Origin: Streptomyces sp. CB01635 | GTDB taxonomy: Bacteria > Actinomycetota > Actinomycetes > Streptomycetales > Streptomycetaceae | Reading direction: 5' to 3' | DNA length: 64,000 nucleotides | Assembly: GCF_002803065.1 (NCBI RefSeq) | Contig: NZ_NNBL01000018.1 | Location: forward strand, 1-64,000 | Shown here: one piece after another, positions 34,250 through 42,549 of the stretch | Numbering within the stretch: position 1 is the first letter of the stretch | Layout: the number at the start of each line of letters is the position of its first letter | Position numbers and translations under genes: made by a program | Notes under the pieces: model-generated | Told to the model about the DNA's origin: nothing | The model's database searches: none | What the model saw: the letters and a program-made list of their open reading frames with translations, nothing else

Positions 34250-34687
34250 TCAGATCCCGTGCTTCTTCAGAATCGCCTCGATGTCGCTGAAGTCCTCGGA
34301 GGCGGGCTTCGCGGCGGGGCGGGCCGCCGCGGGCCGGGTGGTCTGGCCCAACGAGGGGGCCGAGGCGGCGGGCGCGACGGCCTGGGCCTCAGCGGCGGCC
34401 CTGGCCGCCTTGCGCTCCTTACGGGTGCCACCGCTGCGGCGCTCGAGCGCGCGGGTCACCATGAACAGGAGCCAGGAGCCGCCGAGCACGACGAAGCCGG
34501 CCCACGCCGTCGGGCTGAACGCAGTGTCCGCCAGCCAGCCGACCGCACCGGTCATCACCAGACCGATCGGCACCAGCGAATAGGCGGCTATGCGTGCCGC
34601 CGCGAGGAAACGCTTCCGGTACGCCGTGACCGCGGCGATGCCCAGCCCGGCCACGGAAACGGCGGAACAGACGGTCTCGGCAATCAT
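34250..34687 (-). CDS. Two-helix membrane protein, 145 aa
   Basis: Not recognised beyond a Streptomyces membrane protein. The N-terminal half has three hydrophobic stretches (IAETVCSAVSVAGLGIAAV, IAAYSLVPIGLVMTGAVGWLA, WAGFVVLGGSWLLFMVTRAL). The rest is a basic then Ala/Pro-rich tail ending in SEDFSDIEAILKKHGI, a short conserved-looking acidic/basic end that could bind a partner. AGGAGG precedes the ATG at 34687. It is divergent from the DsbA-like gene. Confidence 0.82.
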   Translation of the reverse strand: MIAETVCSAVSVAGLGIAAVTAYRKRFLAAARIAAYSLVPIGLVMTGAVGWLADTAFSPTAWAGFVVLGGSWLLFMVTRALERRSGGTRKERKAARAAAEAQAVAPAASAPSLGQTTRPAAARPAAKPASEDFSDIEAILKKHGI

Positions 34688-34896
34688 CCGGTCCTCCTGG
34701 CACAGGCAGCGGGCGACGGAGCATTCCGTCCCCTCCATCGTGCACCGCCTGGGGTCCGGAGGCCACGATCCGGGCGGACCTCAGGGACATTTCCGGGTAC
34801 GGCCTCCTCCGCAGGTCCCGGTCCGGGGTCTGATCAGGGGGCGCGTTCAGCAGGTGCCGGTTGGGGTCCCCGGCGCCTGACTGGAAGACTGGTCGC

Positions 34897-35418
34897 ATGA
34901 ACGACGCCTCTCCCGCCTCCGCCCCTCAGGGCCGCCCCGTCCTCGACGTCTGGTGCGAGCTCCAGTGCCCCGACTGCCGCACCGCTCTCGACGACGTGCG
35001 CGCGCTGCGGGCCCGCTACGGCGACCGCATCGACCTGCGTCTGCGGCACTTCCCGCTGGAGAAGCACAAGCACGCCTTCGCCGGCGCGCAGGCCGCGGAG
35101 GAGGCCTTCGAGCAGGGGCAGGGCTGGCCGTACGTGGAAGCGGTGCTCGGCCGCGTCGAGGAGTTGGGCCGCAAGGGCGAGCCGTTCCTCGTCGAGGTCG
35201 CGGGTGAACTCGGTCTGGACGCCGAGGAGTTCGACACCGCGCTCGTCGACGGCCGGCACATCCTGATCGTCGACGCCGACCAGGCCGAGGGCAAGGCGAT
35301 CGGTGTGACGGGCACACCCACGTACGTCATCGACGGCGAGCGGCTCGACGGCGGGAAGAGCCAGGACGGCCTGCGCGAGCGCGTCGAGGAGATCGCCGAC
35401 CGGCTGCTCGGCTCGTAG
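34897..35418 (+). CDS. DsbA-family thioredoxin-fold oxidoreductase
   Basis: 173-residue thiol-disulfide protein. The active site CPDC is at residues 24-27 in VWCELQCPDCRTALDDV; a helical insert (HFPLEKHKHAFAGAQAAEEAFEQGQGW) and the cis-Pro strand GVTGTPTYVIDGERL complete the DsbA/FrnE-like fold. There is no signal peptide, so it probably acts in the cytoplasm, unlike exported DsbA. The ATG at 34897 is chosen over an upstream start. Confidence 0.9.
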   Translation: MNDASPASAPQGRPVLDVWCELQCPDCRTALDDVRALRARYGDRIDLRLRHFPLEKHKHAFAGAQAAEEAFEQGQGWPYVEAVLGRVEELGRKGEPFLVEVAGELGLDAEEFDTALVDGRHILIVDADQAEGKAIGVTGTPTYVIDGERLDGGKSQDGLRERVEEIADRLLGS

Positions 35419-35442
35419 CTCCAGCCCTTGCCCGCGAGCCGC

Positions 35443-36267
35443 TCAGAGCAGCGGCTTGTACAGGTGGAACTCGGTCGCCCGGTATCCGAGCGACTCGTAC
35501 AGGCGGACGGCCGGGGTGTTGCCCGCGAAGACGTTGAGCCCCAGGCGGGCGGTGCCCGCGGCGCGCGACTCGGCCTCCGCGAGGAGCATCAGCGAGCGTC
35601 CGTGGCCGTGCCCTCGGTGCTCGGCCGCGACCTCGACGTCGTAGACGTAGGCGCTCTCGCCGCGCAGCGCGACCCACAGCGTGCCCACGACCGCGCCGTC
35701 CGCCTCGAGCACGCTCAGGACGGTGTCCCGCGTGGCGAGCCCTTCCCCGAGCGTCGCGGCGTGATCGACCTCGGCCTTGGCGCGCGCCTGGGCTTCCGGG
35801 ACACCGCGCTCGACCAGGCTGCGCACGTACCCGACGCGCGTATGCGCCTCCCACGCCGTGAACTCGGGGCCGGTCATACGCCGCCCCGCGCTGCCCGCGG
35901 GAAGCGCGGAGGGCTCGGCGGGGAGGTCCTTCTCCATGTTCCGGTTGCGCTCGACGTAGCCGAGGGCGGTGGCCAGGGCGAGGGCACGCTCGGCCGGTGC
36001 GGGGATCGAGACCTCGATCCGGCCGCAACCCCAGCCGCGCGCCACCTCCTCGGCGGCGAGGGCGGCGACGGTGCCGCGGCCCCGCCCGCGGTCCGGCTCG
36101 TCGATCCGAAGATCACGGATCCGGGCCACCCGCTCGCCGTAGACGGGATGGGTGCCCAGGCGCAGCTCGCCGACAGGGCGGCTGTTCACACACACCTGGT
36201 AGTGGCGTGACCGCGTCCCGTCGGCGTCGCGCTGAAGCGGCTCGGTCGGCCGCAGAGTGGTGGTCAT
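35443..36267 (-). CDS. Tandem GNAT-family acetyltransferase
   Basis: 274 residues made of two GNAT folds. The first has RIRDLRIDEPDRGRGRGTVAALAAEEVARGWG and the second VYDVEVAAEHRGHGHGRSLMLLAEAESRAAGTARLGLNVFAGNTPAVRLYESLGY, each with the acetyl-CoA-binding RxxGxG/A pattern; the second is the better conserved. Substrate unknown. It converges on the DsbA-like gene (24 bp) and shares direction with pabC. Confidence 0.9.
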   Translation of the reverse strand: MTTTLRPTEPLQRDADGTRSRHYQVCVNSRPVGELRLGTHPVYGERVARIRDLRIDEPDRGRGRGTVAALAAEEVARGWGCGRIEVSIPAPAERALALATALGYVERNRNMEKDLPAEPSALPAGSAGRRMTGPEFTAWEAHTRVGYVRSLVERGVPEAQARAKAEVDHAATLGEGLATRDTVLSVLEADGAVVGTLWVALRGESAYVYDVEVAAEHRGHGHGRSLMLLAEAESRAAGTARLGLNVFAGNTPAVRLYESLGYRATEFHLYKPLL

Positions 36268-36325
36268 CAGAGGTGTTCTACCCGCCCTGTGACCACCCCG
36301 TCACCCGGATTAGGAGTCGCCCGGA

Positions 36326-37147
36326 CTACGGATCGAGGTCGTCCGCCGCGCGCTCGTCGAAGACGCGCATCGCCTTGGCGGTGACGGGCCCGGGCGCGCC
36401 CGGCAGCTCGCGTCCGTCGACCCGGTGCACGCCCTGCACATCGCGCAGCGTGGACGTCAGGAAGATCTCGTCGGCGCGCTCCAGTACGTCCAGCGGCAGG
36501 TCGGTCTCCTTGGCGCCGGTCCACTCGACGACCAGCGCGCGAGTGATGCCCGCCAGACAGCCGGAGGCGACCGGCGGGGTGTGGACCTCACCGTCGAGGA
36601 CGACGAAGACGTTCGACCCCGTGCCCTCGCAGAGCTGCCCCACCGTGTTGGCGAACAGCGCCTCGGACGCGCCCTGTTCGCGTGCGCGGGCGAGCGCGAC
36701 GACGTTCTCCGCGTACGAGGTGGTCTTCAGGCCGGTGAGCGCGCCGCGTTCGTTGCGCGTCCACGGGACCGTGACCGTGGCGGTGGAGTCGGGACGCCGG
36801 CCGGCCTCGCCGAGCGCGACCACCAGCGTCGTCCCGTGCTCACCGCGGTCGGACCCCAGCGGGGACAGCCCTCCGGTGTACGTGATCCGCAGCCGGCCGA
36901 GCGGCATCGGGTTGGCCTCGAGGACGGCGTCGCAGGCCCTGCGCACCTCGTCGAGGTCGGGCTCGGTCAGACCGAGACCGCGCGCGGAGCGGGCGAGCCG
37001 GTCGAGGTGGCGGGTCAGCGCGAACGGCTTCCCGTCGACCGACCTCACGGTCTCGAAAATGCCGTCGCCCACGGTCAGGCCGTGGTCGAACACCGAGACA
37101 CGGGCGGCCTCGGGTTCCTGCAGTGCGCCGTCGAGCCAGATCTTCAC
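36326..37147 (-). CDS. pabC: 4-amino-4-deoxychorismate lyase / branched-chain aminotransferase-like
   Basis: Fold-type IV PLP enzyme, 273 residues, expected to release pyruvate from aminodeoxychorismate to give p-aminobenzoate for folate. Family marks: WLDGALQEPEAARVSVFDHGLTVGDGIFETVR, the PLP lysine in LTGLKTTSYAENVVALARA and the GTGSNVFVV segment. The GTG start at 37147 overlaps the pabB stop (GTGA), so the two steps of PABA synthesis are coupled. A D-amino acid or branched-chain aminotransferase role is the main alternative. Confidence 0.88.
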   Translation of the reverse strand: MKIWLDGALQEPEAARVSVFDHGLTVGDGIFETVRSVDGKPFALTRHLDRLARSARGLGLTEPDLDEVRRACDAVLEANPMPLGRLRITYTGGLSPLGSDRGEHGTTLVVALGEAGRRPDSTATVTVPWTRNERGALTGLKTTSYAENVVALARAREQGASEALFANTVGQLCEGTGSNVFVVLDGEVHTPPVASGCLAGITRALVVEWTGAKETDLPLDVLERADEIFLTSTLRDVQGVHRVDGRELPGAPGPVTAKAMRVFDERAADDLDP

Positions 37148-38199
37148 GTAGGGATCCCTTCACTTTCCTCGTACGTACCCGACGCTACCGCCAGCAGCCG
37201 GGAAGCCTTCAGTTCGGTCTCCCGCCACTCACCTTCGGGGTCGGAGCCCCAGGTGATGCCGGCGCCGGTGCCGAACCGCAGGACGCCCTCGGCCCGGTCG
37301 GCCCAGAACGTGCGGATGCCGACGGCCAGCTCGCCGGTGCCGCGGTCGGCGTCGACCCAGCCGATGCCGCCGCAGTACGGACCGCGGGGCGCCGTCTCCA
37401 GGGCCCCGATGATGCGCAGGGCGCTGGACTTGGGCGCTCCGGTGACGGAGCCGGGCGGGAACGCGGCGTCGAGCAGGTCGCGCCAGCCGGCACCTTCGGG
37501 CAGTTCCCCGCGGACGGCGGAGACAAGGTGGACAAGGCCCGGATGCTTCTCGACCACACACAGCTCCGGGACGGTCACGGAACCGGTCGCGCAGACGCGT
37601 CCGAGGTCGTTGCGGACCAGGTCCACGATCATCACGTTCTCCGCGTAGTCCTTCTCCAGGAGGTCCGCCTCGGTGCGGCCCGTGCCCTTGATGGGCCCGG
37701 ACTCGACGGTCCGCCCGGTGCGCCTCAGGAACAGCTCGGGGGACGCGGTGGCTATCTCCACGCCGTGCGCGGGCAGGCGGACGGTCCCCGCGTAGGGGGC
37801 CGGGTTGCCGCGCGCGAGGAGCGCTGTGAGGGCGTCCACGTCCGCGCCCGGGGGAAGGGGCGCGGACAGGACGCGGCAGAGGTTGGCCTGGTAGACCTCG
37901 CCGGCCGCGATGTGGGTGCGGATGCTGCGCACACCCTCGGTGTACGCGGCCCGGTCGAGGGACGACGTCCAGTCACCGGCCGCGGGCCCCTGCCAGGCGC
38001 CGGGGACCGGAGCGGGCACGGGCTCCTCCCGCACGGAGTCGAAGCGGGCGCACACGAGACGCCCCTCGAAGTCGGCGGACACGGCCCAGAAGCCGGCCGA
38101 GTCCAGGGCCTCGGGATCGCTGGTCACGTCGCGCAACTCGGTCGCTACGAGACCGCCGAAGCGGGCCAGAGGGGGCAGGTCGTGAGGGAGGTCGCGCAC
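37144..38199 (-). CDS. pabB: Aminodeoxychorismate synthase component I (chorismate-binding)
   Basis: 351-residue chorismate-utilising enzyme of the PabB/TrpE family. The C-terminal catalytic domain is clear: IRTHIAAGEVYQANLCRVL, SPELFLRRTGRTVESGPIKGT, DLVRNDLGRVCATGSVTV and FPPGSVTGAPKSSALRIIGALE. The N-terminal part is short. No glutaminase partner (pabA) is next to it. Followed by pabC; the tRNA operon begins upstream on the other strand. Confidence 0.92.
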   Translation of the reverse strand: MRDLPHDLPPLARFGGLVATELRDVTSDPEALDSAGFWAVSADFEGRLVCARFDSVREEPVPAPVPGAWQGPAAGDWTSSLDRAAYTEGVRSIRTHIAAGEVYQANLCRVLSAPLPPGADVDALTALLARGNPAPYAGTVRLPAHGVEIATASPELFLRRTGRTVESGPIKGTGRTEADLLEKDYAENVMIVDLVRNDLGRVCATGSVTVPELCVVEKHPGLVHLVSAVRGELPEGAGWRDLLDAAFPPGSVTGAPKSSALRIIGALETAPRGPYCGGIGWVDADRGTGELAVGIRTFWADRAEGVLRFGTGAGITWGSDPEGEWRETELKASRLLAVASGTYEESEGIPT

Positions 38200-38274
38200 G
38201 TCTTCGAGTCTATGGCGGGTGTCCCCCGTGTGACCTGGGGCGGTCGCACCGCAGCACGCTGCGCAAACGCGTTT

Positions 38275-38302
38275 TTGTACTGGCCCGGGAATCCGCTAGA
38301 GT
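38275..38302 (+). promoter_or_regulatory. Promoter of the tRNA operon
   Basis: TTGTAC (38275-38280) and TAGAGT (38297-38302) with a 16-base spacer lie about 43 bases before tRNA-Gly. This is a good HrdB-type promoter and the only one seen for the five tRNA genes. Confidence 0.7.
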
Positions 38303-38344
38303 TCAACACGTCGCCGGGACGCGCAAGCGAATCGGAAACGACAA

Positions 38345-38417
38345 GCGGACGTAGCTCAGTTGGTAGAGCGCAACCTTGCCAAGGTTGAGGTCGCCAGTTC
38401 GAACCTGGTCGTCCGCT
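38345..38417 (+). tRNA. tRNA-Gly (GCC)
   Basis: A 73-base cloverleaf: acceptor GCGGACG/CGTCCGC, anticodon stem CAACC/GGTTG around the loop TTGCCAA (anticodon GCC), T-arm with CCAG-TTCGAAC-CTGG. CCA is not encoded. First gene of the tRNA operon. Confidence 0.96.
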
Positions 38418-38423
38418 CAGGAA

Positions 38424-38448
38424 GTGGGGGATCTTCCCGAACCCCCAC
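38424..38448 (+). other. Hairpin between tRNA-Gly and tRNA-Cys
   Basis: Arms GTGGGGG (38424-38430) and CCCCCAC (38442-38448) can pair; it is probably an RNA-processing structure or a weak attenuator inside the operon. Confidence 0.4.
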
Positions 38449-38454
38449 ACTCCT

Positions 38455-38528
38455 GGTGGAGTGGCCGAGAGGCGAGGCAACGGCCTGCAAAGCCGTCTAC
38501 ACGGGTTCAAATCCCGTCTCCACCTCCA
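38455..38528 (+). tRNA. tRNA-Cys (GCA)
   Basis: Acceptor GGTGGAG/CTCCACC, anticodon stem ACGGC/GCCGT around CTGCAAA (anticodon GCA), T-arm ACGGG-TTCAAAT-CCCGT. Unlike its neighbours the gene encodes the 3' CCA (38526-38528). Confidence 0.96.
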
Positions 38529-38529
38529 A

Positions 38530-38601
38530 GGACGATTAGCTCAGCGGGAGAGCGCTTCCCTGACACGGAAGAGGTCACTGGTTCAATCCCAGTATCGTCC
38601 A
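38530..38601 (+). tRNA. tRNA-Val (GAC), copy 1
   Basis: Acceptor GGACGAT/ATCGTCC, anticodon stem CTTCC/GGAAG around CTGACAC (anticodon GAC). It starts one base after the CCA of tRNA-Cys. CCA is not encoded. Confidence 0.96.
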
Positions 38602-38644
38602 CTGGATCATCGCGAAGGTCACCTTCCCGACGGTCCGAAACCCC

Positions 38645-38716
38645 GCGCGATTAGCTCAGCGGGAGAGCGCTTCCCTGACACGGAAGAGGTCACTGGTTCA
38701 ATCCCAGTATCGCGCA
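38645..38716 (+). tRNA. tRNA-Val (GAC), copy 2
   Basis: Same body as copy 1 but the acceptor stem is GCGCGAT/ATCGCGC: two base pairs are changed on both sides, so pairing is kept. No encoded CCA. Confidence 0.96.
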
Positions 38717-38758
38717 CGCAGTACGACTCACGGGTCTTGATACAGTCTGGCCCGTCCC

Positions 38759-38830
38759 GCGCGATTAGCTCAGCGGGAGAGCGCTTCCCTGACACGGAAG
38801 AGGTCACTGGTTCAATCCCAGTATCGCGCA
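38759..38830 (+). tRNA. tRNA-Val (GAC), copy 3
   Basis: Identical to copy 2, including the GCGCGAT/ATCGCGC acceptor stem. Last gene of the operon, followed by a terminator. Confidence 0.96.
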
Positions 38831-38835
38831 CACTC

Positions 38836-38869
38836 AAGAAGCCCCCAGCCTTTCGGCCGGGGGCTTCTT
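38836..38869. terminator. Terminator after the tRNA operon
   Basis: Arms 38836-38850 and 38855-38869 pair over 15 bases with one mismatch and have A-rich/T-rich ends. It also lies 16 bases past the zinc-ribbon gene on the minus strand, so it can serve both. Confidence 0.8.
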
Positions 38870-38884
38870 CATGTGCTGGGCGGC

Positions 38885-39169
38885 TCAGGAGGAGAAGAGC
38901 ATCCGGCCGAAGCCGCCCTTGTGGTGGCCGTGGTGACCGTGGTGCCCGCCGTGGTGCGGGGCACCCCAGGCCGGGGCGGGAGCCGACGGGTACGCCTGCG
39001 GGGCCGGAGGCGCCGGCGGCGCCTGCTGCTGCCACTGGGACTCGAGCCGGGTCAGGGACTCCAGCTCGCCGTAGTCGAGGAATATCCCCCGGCAGCCGCT
39101 GCACTGCTCGATCTGGACGCCATTGCGGTTGTACGTGTGCATCGGTGCATGACACTTGGGGCACTGCAT
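38885..39169 (-). CDS. TFIIB-type zinc-ribbon protein, 94 aa
   Basis: Small protein with a zinc ribbon made by Cys3, Cys6, Cys23 and Cys26 (MQCPKCHAPMHTYNRNG, QCSGCRGIFLDYGELESL), the zf-TFIIB pattern. The second half is low-complexity: Gln/Pro/Ala, then a His/Gly-rich stretch (HHGGHHGHHGHHKGG) that could bind metal. Role unknown. The ATG at 39169 has GAGGAG 11 bases upstream. Confidence 0.87.
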   Translation of the reverse strand: MQCPKCHAPMHTYNRNGVQIEQCSGCRGIFLDYGELESLTRLESQWQQQAPPAPPAPQAYPSAPAPAWGAPHHGGHHGHHGHHKGGFGRMLFSS

Positions 39170-39238
39170 GGTCGGCTCAACTCCTCGCCGTTCGGCACTT
39201 CTTCGCCGGAACACTTCCCGGCATCGGTCCGTTGCACC

Positions 39239-40186
39239 CTACTTCGCGGCGCCGTGTGCCAACTCGGCCGGTACCGCTGCCATTCGGTCGCAGGCATCGA
39301 CCAACGCCTCCTCCGCCTCGTCGAGCGCCCGGCCGGCCGCGGCTGCCTTGGCCACGGCGAGGGCCGCGGTCTGGACGGTGAGGGCGCGGGCCGGGACGTC
39401 CAGGGCGGGCCAGGGGTCGCCCTGGAGCGACGGAGCGCCGCCTGTCTCCTGGTACGCGGTGAGGAACCTCGTCCACTCCTGTGCCGGAAGCAGGCCGCAC
39501 GCGAACCACGCGGCGGGCCGCGCGAGGTCCCAGGCCGGGTCTCCGGTGCCGAGGTCGTCGACGTCGATCAGGAGCCAGGGGCCGGTGCCGGCGGGGCGGC
39601 GGACGAGCTGGCCGAGGTGCAGGTCTCCGTGGCACAGGGCGGACGCGTGACCTCCGGGGGCCTCGGCGCGGGCCCAGGGCGGCAGGCCCGACCAGGCGCG
39701 CAGGATCGGCGCGGACGCCGGATGGGGACCGGCTGCCAGGAGGCGCGCGACGGCGAGGGCCGCCTTGGCCGGGCCGCGCATCGGCGGGAGCGGGCCCGGG
39801 AGTTCCGCCACGGGCACCGCGTGGAGGTGGGCCAGGAGCGTGGCCGCGTCCTCCCACGGCGCGTGTTCGGGGGCGTCGGGGTCCACAGGGCTGCCGTGCG
39901 GCCAGAACGTGACGAGCCGGTCGTGCAGATCCGCCGCGACCGGCGTGAGCGGCGGCAGCAGGACGCCGGGGAGTGCGGCCGCCGCGGCGAGGCGGGCGTT
40001 GAGCTCGGCGGGATCCGTGCCCGGGGCGTGGGCCTTGGCGACGATGTCTCCGTGGCGGACGACCGTCCCGTCCGCGCGGTCGGCGAGTACGGCGCCTGGT
40101 GCCGGGCAGGCGCAGGGGCCCTGGGTGCGGTGCGCCGCGCCGCGTGCCGTGGCGGTGAGCGCGGGCAGCAGGACGGGTGCGGTCAT
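39239..40186 (-). CDS. APH-fold phosphotransferase family protein
   Basis: 315 residues with the aminoglycoside phosphotransferase / choline kinase fold. The catalytic loop ALCHGDLHLGQLVRR and the metal-binding IDVDDLGTGDPAWDLARPAAW are clear; the lysine of the ATP site is in HGDIVAKAHAPG. The natural substrate is unknown and resistance should not be assumed. ATG 40186 is taken as the start. The C-terminus is Ala-rich helices. Confidence 0.85.
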   Translation of the reverse strand: MTAPVLLPALTATARGAAHRTQGPCACPAPGAVLADRADGTVVRHGDIVAKAHAPGTDPAELNARLAAAAALPGVLLPPLTPVAADLHDRLVTFWPHGSPVDPDAPEHAPWEDAATLLAHLHAVPVAELPGPLPPMRGPAKAALAVARLLAAGPHPASAPILRAWSGLPPWARAEAPGGHASALCHGDLHLGQLVRRPAGTGPWLLIDVDDLGTGDPAWDLARPAAWFACGLLPAQEWTRFLTAYQETGGAPSLQGDPWPALDVPARALTVQTAALAVAKAAAAGRALDEAEEALVDACDRMAAVPAELAHGAAK

Positions 40187-40265
40187 CGGTGGATCCCCCC
40201 GGGTCGTGTCACCGCGAGCGTACGCAGAAACCGGCAATGGGTCTTACCGGTGCGCGGGCAGAACA

Positions 40266-40297
40266 ATGGCCGCGCAGCTCCCCAGCTGCGCGGCCAT
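40266..40297 (-). terminator. Hairpin downstream of the 68-aa gene
   Basis: Perfect 14-base arms (40266-40279 and 40284-40297) with a CCCC loop, in the gap between the APH-fold gene and the 68-residue gene, both minus strand. Confidence 0.65.
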
Positions 40298-40385
40298 CAT
40301 GTGCCGTCCGCCGCACCCCCGTCCCCACGGGGTTTCATGGCCGGATGTCCCCGCCCGGACCGCTCTTCCGGGCCTGGGGCGCCGC

Positions 40386-40592
40386 TCAGCGCCCCAGCAT
40401 CACGCCCACGGACGACGCTTGTGTGACCACTGCTTCCCAGCCGCCGAAAACGACTACGAGCAGGGCCGCCAGGGGAAGAACCATGGCCGCCGCCACCAAG
40501 GGGTGACGGCGCTCGGAACGACGGCCGCCGAACGCGGCGAATGCCCTGCGTCCCTGCGTGCGGACCATCGTCCGCGGTGCCGTGTCCGCCAT
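40386..40592 (-). CDS. Small basic membrane protein, 68 aa
   Basis: A basic N-terminus (MADTAPRTMVRTQGRRAFAAFGGRRSERR) is followed by one membrane helix (PLVAAAMVLPLAALLVVVFG) and a short exterior tail. AGAGGA precedes the ATG at 40592. No family recognised. Confidence 0.6.
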   Translation of the reverse strand: MADTAPRTMVRTQGRRAFAAFGGRRSERRHPLVAAAMVLPLAALLVVVFGGWEAVVTQASSVGVMLGR

Positions 40593-40625
40593 GGTTCCTC
40601 TCCCGGTCAAGATTTTCGGTTTGGC

Positions 40626-40672
40626 AGCGGCGGGTACCTGACCTCGGGGGACGAGTGCTTGCACCCGCCGCT
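40626..40672 (-). terminator. Hairpin downstream of the 95-aa gene
   Basis: 10-base arms (40626-40635 and 40663-40672) with a long loop, downstream of the gene at 40790-41077 on the minus strand. Confidence 0.45.
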
Positions 40673-40789
40673 TGACCTCAAATCTAGGCGCGTGGGGAGC
40701 CACGGTCGTCATGCCCTCGTACCGATTGCCGGGCCTCCCGGAGGATGACCGCCGCCCCCTCGCCTACTCCCCTGGGTGGAGAAGAGGAC

Positions 40790-41077
40790 CTAGGTCCTGG
40801 GCTGGATCTCGGGGTCTTCCCGGAGGGGACGTGCGGCGCGGGCCGCCGCCTCCGAGGGCTCCTCCCTGGGTACTGGCTGCTCGACCAGGGCGAGCACCCG
40901 GGTCGCCATGAAACGTGCCGTACGTACGACAGAGCCGGAGCGGGTGACTTCGCTCACTTCCACCACGCCTCTGCGGACCGCCGTCTCGACCCGGCGGCCC
41001 GCCCGGCTCGCCACCACCTCGTACGTGCGCGTCGTGTCCCCCGCGTCCACGACTATCTCCACTCGGTCACCCTTCAC
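40790..41077 (-). CDS. Small conserved-looking protein, 95 aa
   Basis: A beta-rich N-terminal 60 residues (VKGDRVEIVVDAGDTTRTYEVVASRAGRRVETAVRRGVVEVSEVTRSGSVVRTARFM) is followed by a Pro/Ala/Glu-rich tail. The GTG at 41077 has GGGGGA upstream. It is divergent from the Ser/Thr kinase gene with 196 bp between, so a shared control region is possible. Function unknown. Confidence 0.7.
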   Translation of the reverse strand: MKGDRVEIVVDAGDTTRTYEVVASRAGRRVETAVRRGVVEVSEVTRSGSVVRTARFMATRVLALVEQPVPREEPSEAAARAARPLREDPEIQPRT

Positions 41078-41273
41078 AGGCCCAATCCCCCTTCTACGAC
41101 GGATGGTTGGCGATCAGGGCCGCTGCGGGCCGCACCGCTCCCGCTTTCCCTGATCACCTCTCAAGTTTCCCACCGGGCACTGACAATCGATCGGATCGCG
41201 AGGGCGCGGCCTATGCGCGCACCCGGCCGTGGAAACGTAAGCTGTCGCTCGTCAAACGGACCGGGCAGCGGGG

Positions 41274-42539
41274 ATGGACATGGCGATGATGCGCCTGAGG
41301 CGCGAGGACCCGCGTGTCGTCGGCTCGTTCAGGATTCACCGGCGGCTCGGCGCGGGCGGGATGGGCGTCGTCTATCTGGGCTCCGACCGCCGTGGCCAGC
41401 GAGTCGCGTTGAAGGTGATCCGGCCCGATCTGGCGGAGGACCAGGAGTTCAGGTCGCGCTTCGCGCGTGAGGTCTCCGCGGCCCGCAGGATCAGGGGTGG
41501 CTGCACGGCTCGCCTGGTCGCGGCCGATCTCGACACCGACAAGCCGTGGTTCGCCACCCAGTACGTTCCCGGGCCCTCGTTGCACGACAAGGTCGCGGAG
41601 GAGGGGCCGCTGGCCGCCTCCGACGTGGCCTCGGTCGGTGCGGCGCTCTCCGAGGGGCTCGTCGCCGTGCACGAGGCGGGAGTCGTGCACCGCGACCTCA
41701 AGCCGTCGAACATCCTGCTGTCGCCCAAGGGCCCGCGCATCATCGACTTCGGCATCGCCTGGGCGACCGGCGCCTCCACGCTCACCCATGTCGGGACGGC
41801 GGTCGGCTCCCCCGGGTTCCTCGCTCCCGAGCAGGTGCGGGGCGCGGCCGTCACGCCCGCCACGGACGTCTTCGCGCTCGGCGCCACCCTCGCCTACGCC
41901 GCGATGGCCGACTCGCCCTTCGGGCAAGGCAGTTCCGAAGTGATGCTGTACCGGGTCGTGCACGAGGAGGCCCAGCTGCACGGCGTACCGGACGCGTTGT
42001 CCCCGCTGATCCGGGCGTGCCTCGCCAAGGATCCCGGGGAGCGGCCCAGCACGCTTCAACTGTCGCTGCGGCTCAAGGAGATCGCGGCCCGCGAGGCGCA
42101 TGGCCTCGGCGACGCCAGGCCGCCCGCCCCGCGCGCCGACACCGACCGGCCCACGGGGCGGCTCGCCGAGCAGTACGCGGAGCAGCGCACGCAGCGCCGG
42201 GCACCACAGGGCACTCCCCCGCCGCGGCCGAGCAACGGTTCCTCACGGACCGGCAGCAACACGCGCCCGGGTACGCCCCGCAACACGACGCGTTCGGGCT
42301 CGCGCCCCGCGCCCCGCAGCAACGGCGGGCGGCAGGGGCCGCGTACGACGGGGACCGGGAAGCGCCGGCCCGCCAATCCGCGGCTGCTGCGCCAGCGGTT
42401 GTTCGTGTTCGTGGTGGTGACGCTGCTCGTGGCGCTGGCGATCGCGGCCGCGCAGGGCTGTCAGGGGCCGTCGCGCGGGCTCGGCGAGCCGCGCGACGGC
42501 GTGCACGCGCAGGAGACCCTGCCCCGTCCCTACCTCTGA
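41274..42539 (+). CDS. Membrane-anchored Ser/Thr protein kinase
   Basis: 421-residue Hanks-type kinase. Gly-rich loop GAGGMG (26-31), Lys47, catalytic HRDLKPSN (from 139), DFG (158-160), GSPGFLAPEQ and DVFALGATLAYAAMADSPFG are all present, so it should be active. After the kinase domain comes a long Pro/Arg/Ser-rich cytoplasmic linker and one membrane helix (LFVFVVVTLLVALAIAAAQG, about 376-395); the exterior tail is only about 25 residues and has no PASTA or other sensor domain. Input and targets are unknown. Confidence 0.94.
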   Translation: MDMAMMRLRREDPRVVGSFRIHRRLGAGGMGVVYLGSDRRGQRVALKVIRPDLAEDQEFRSRFAREVSAARRIRGGCTARLVAADLDTDKPWFATQYVPGPSLHDKVAEEGPLAASDVASVGAALSEGLVAVHEAGVVHRDLKPSNILLSPKGPRIIDFGIAWATGASTLTHVGTAVGSPGFLAPEQVRGAAVTPATDVFALGATLAYAAMADSPFGQGSSEVMLYRVVHEEAQLHGVPDALSPLIRACLAKDPGERPSTLQLSLRLKEIAAREAHGLGDARPPAPRADTDRPTGRLAEQYAEQRTQRRAPQGTPPPRPSNGSSRTGSNTRPGTPRNTTRSGSRPAPRSNGGRQGPRTTGTGKRRPANPRLLRQRLFVFVVVTLLVALAIAAAQGCQGPSRGLGEPRDGVHAQETLPRPYL

Positions 42540-42549
42540 GGTTCCGAGG

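Noticed and set aside
38530..38830. Three regularly spaced repeats read as a small CRISPR array or attachment sites
   Set aside because: The repeats are complete tRNA-Val genes with compensated stems and no integrase nearby.
40785..40798. 14-base perfect palindrome AGGACCTAGGTCCT
   Set aside because: It overlaps the stop codon of the 95-aa gene and gives only a short stem without a loop; one occurrence, no clear function.
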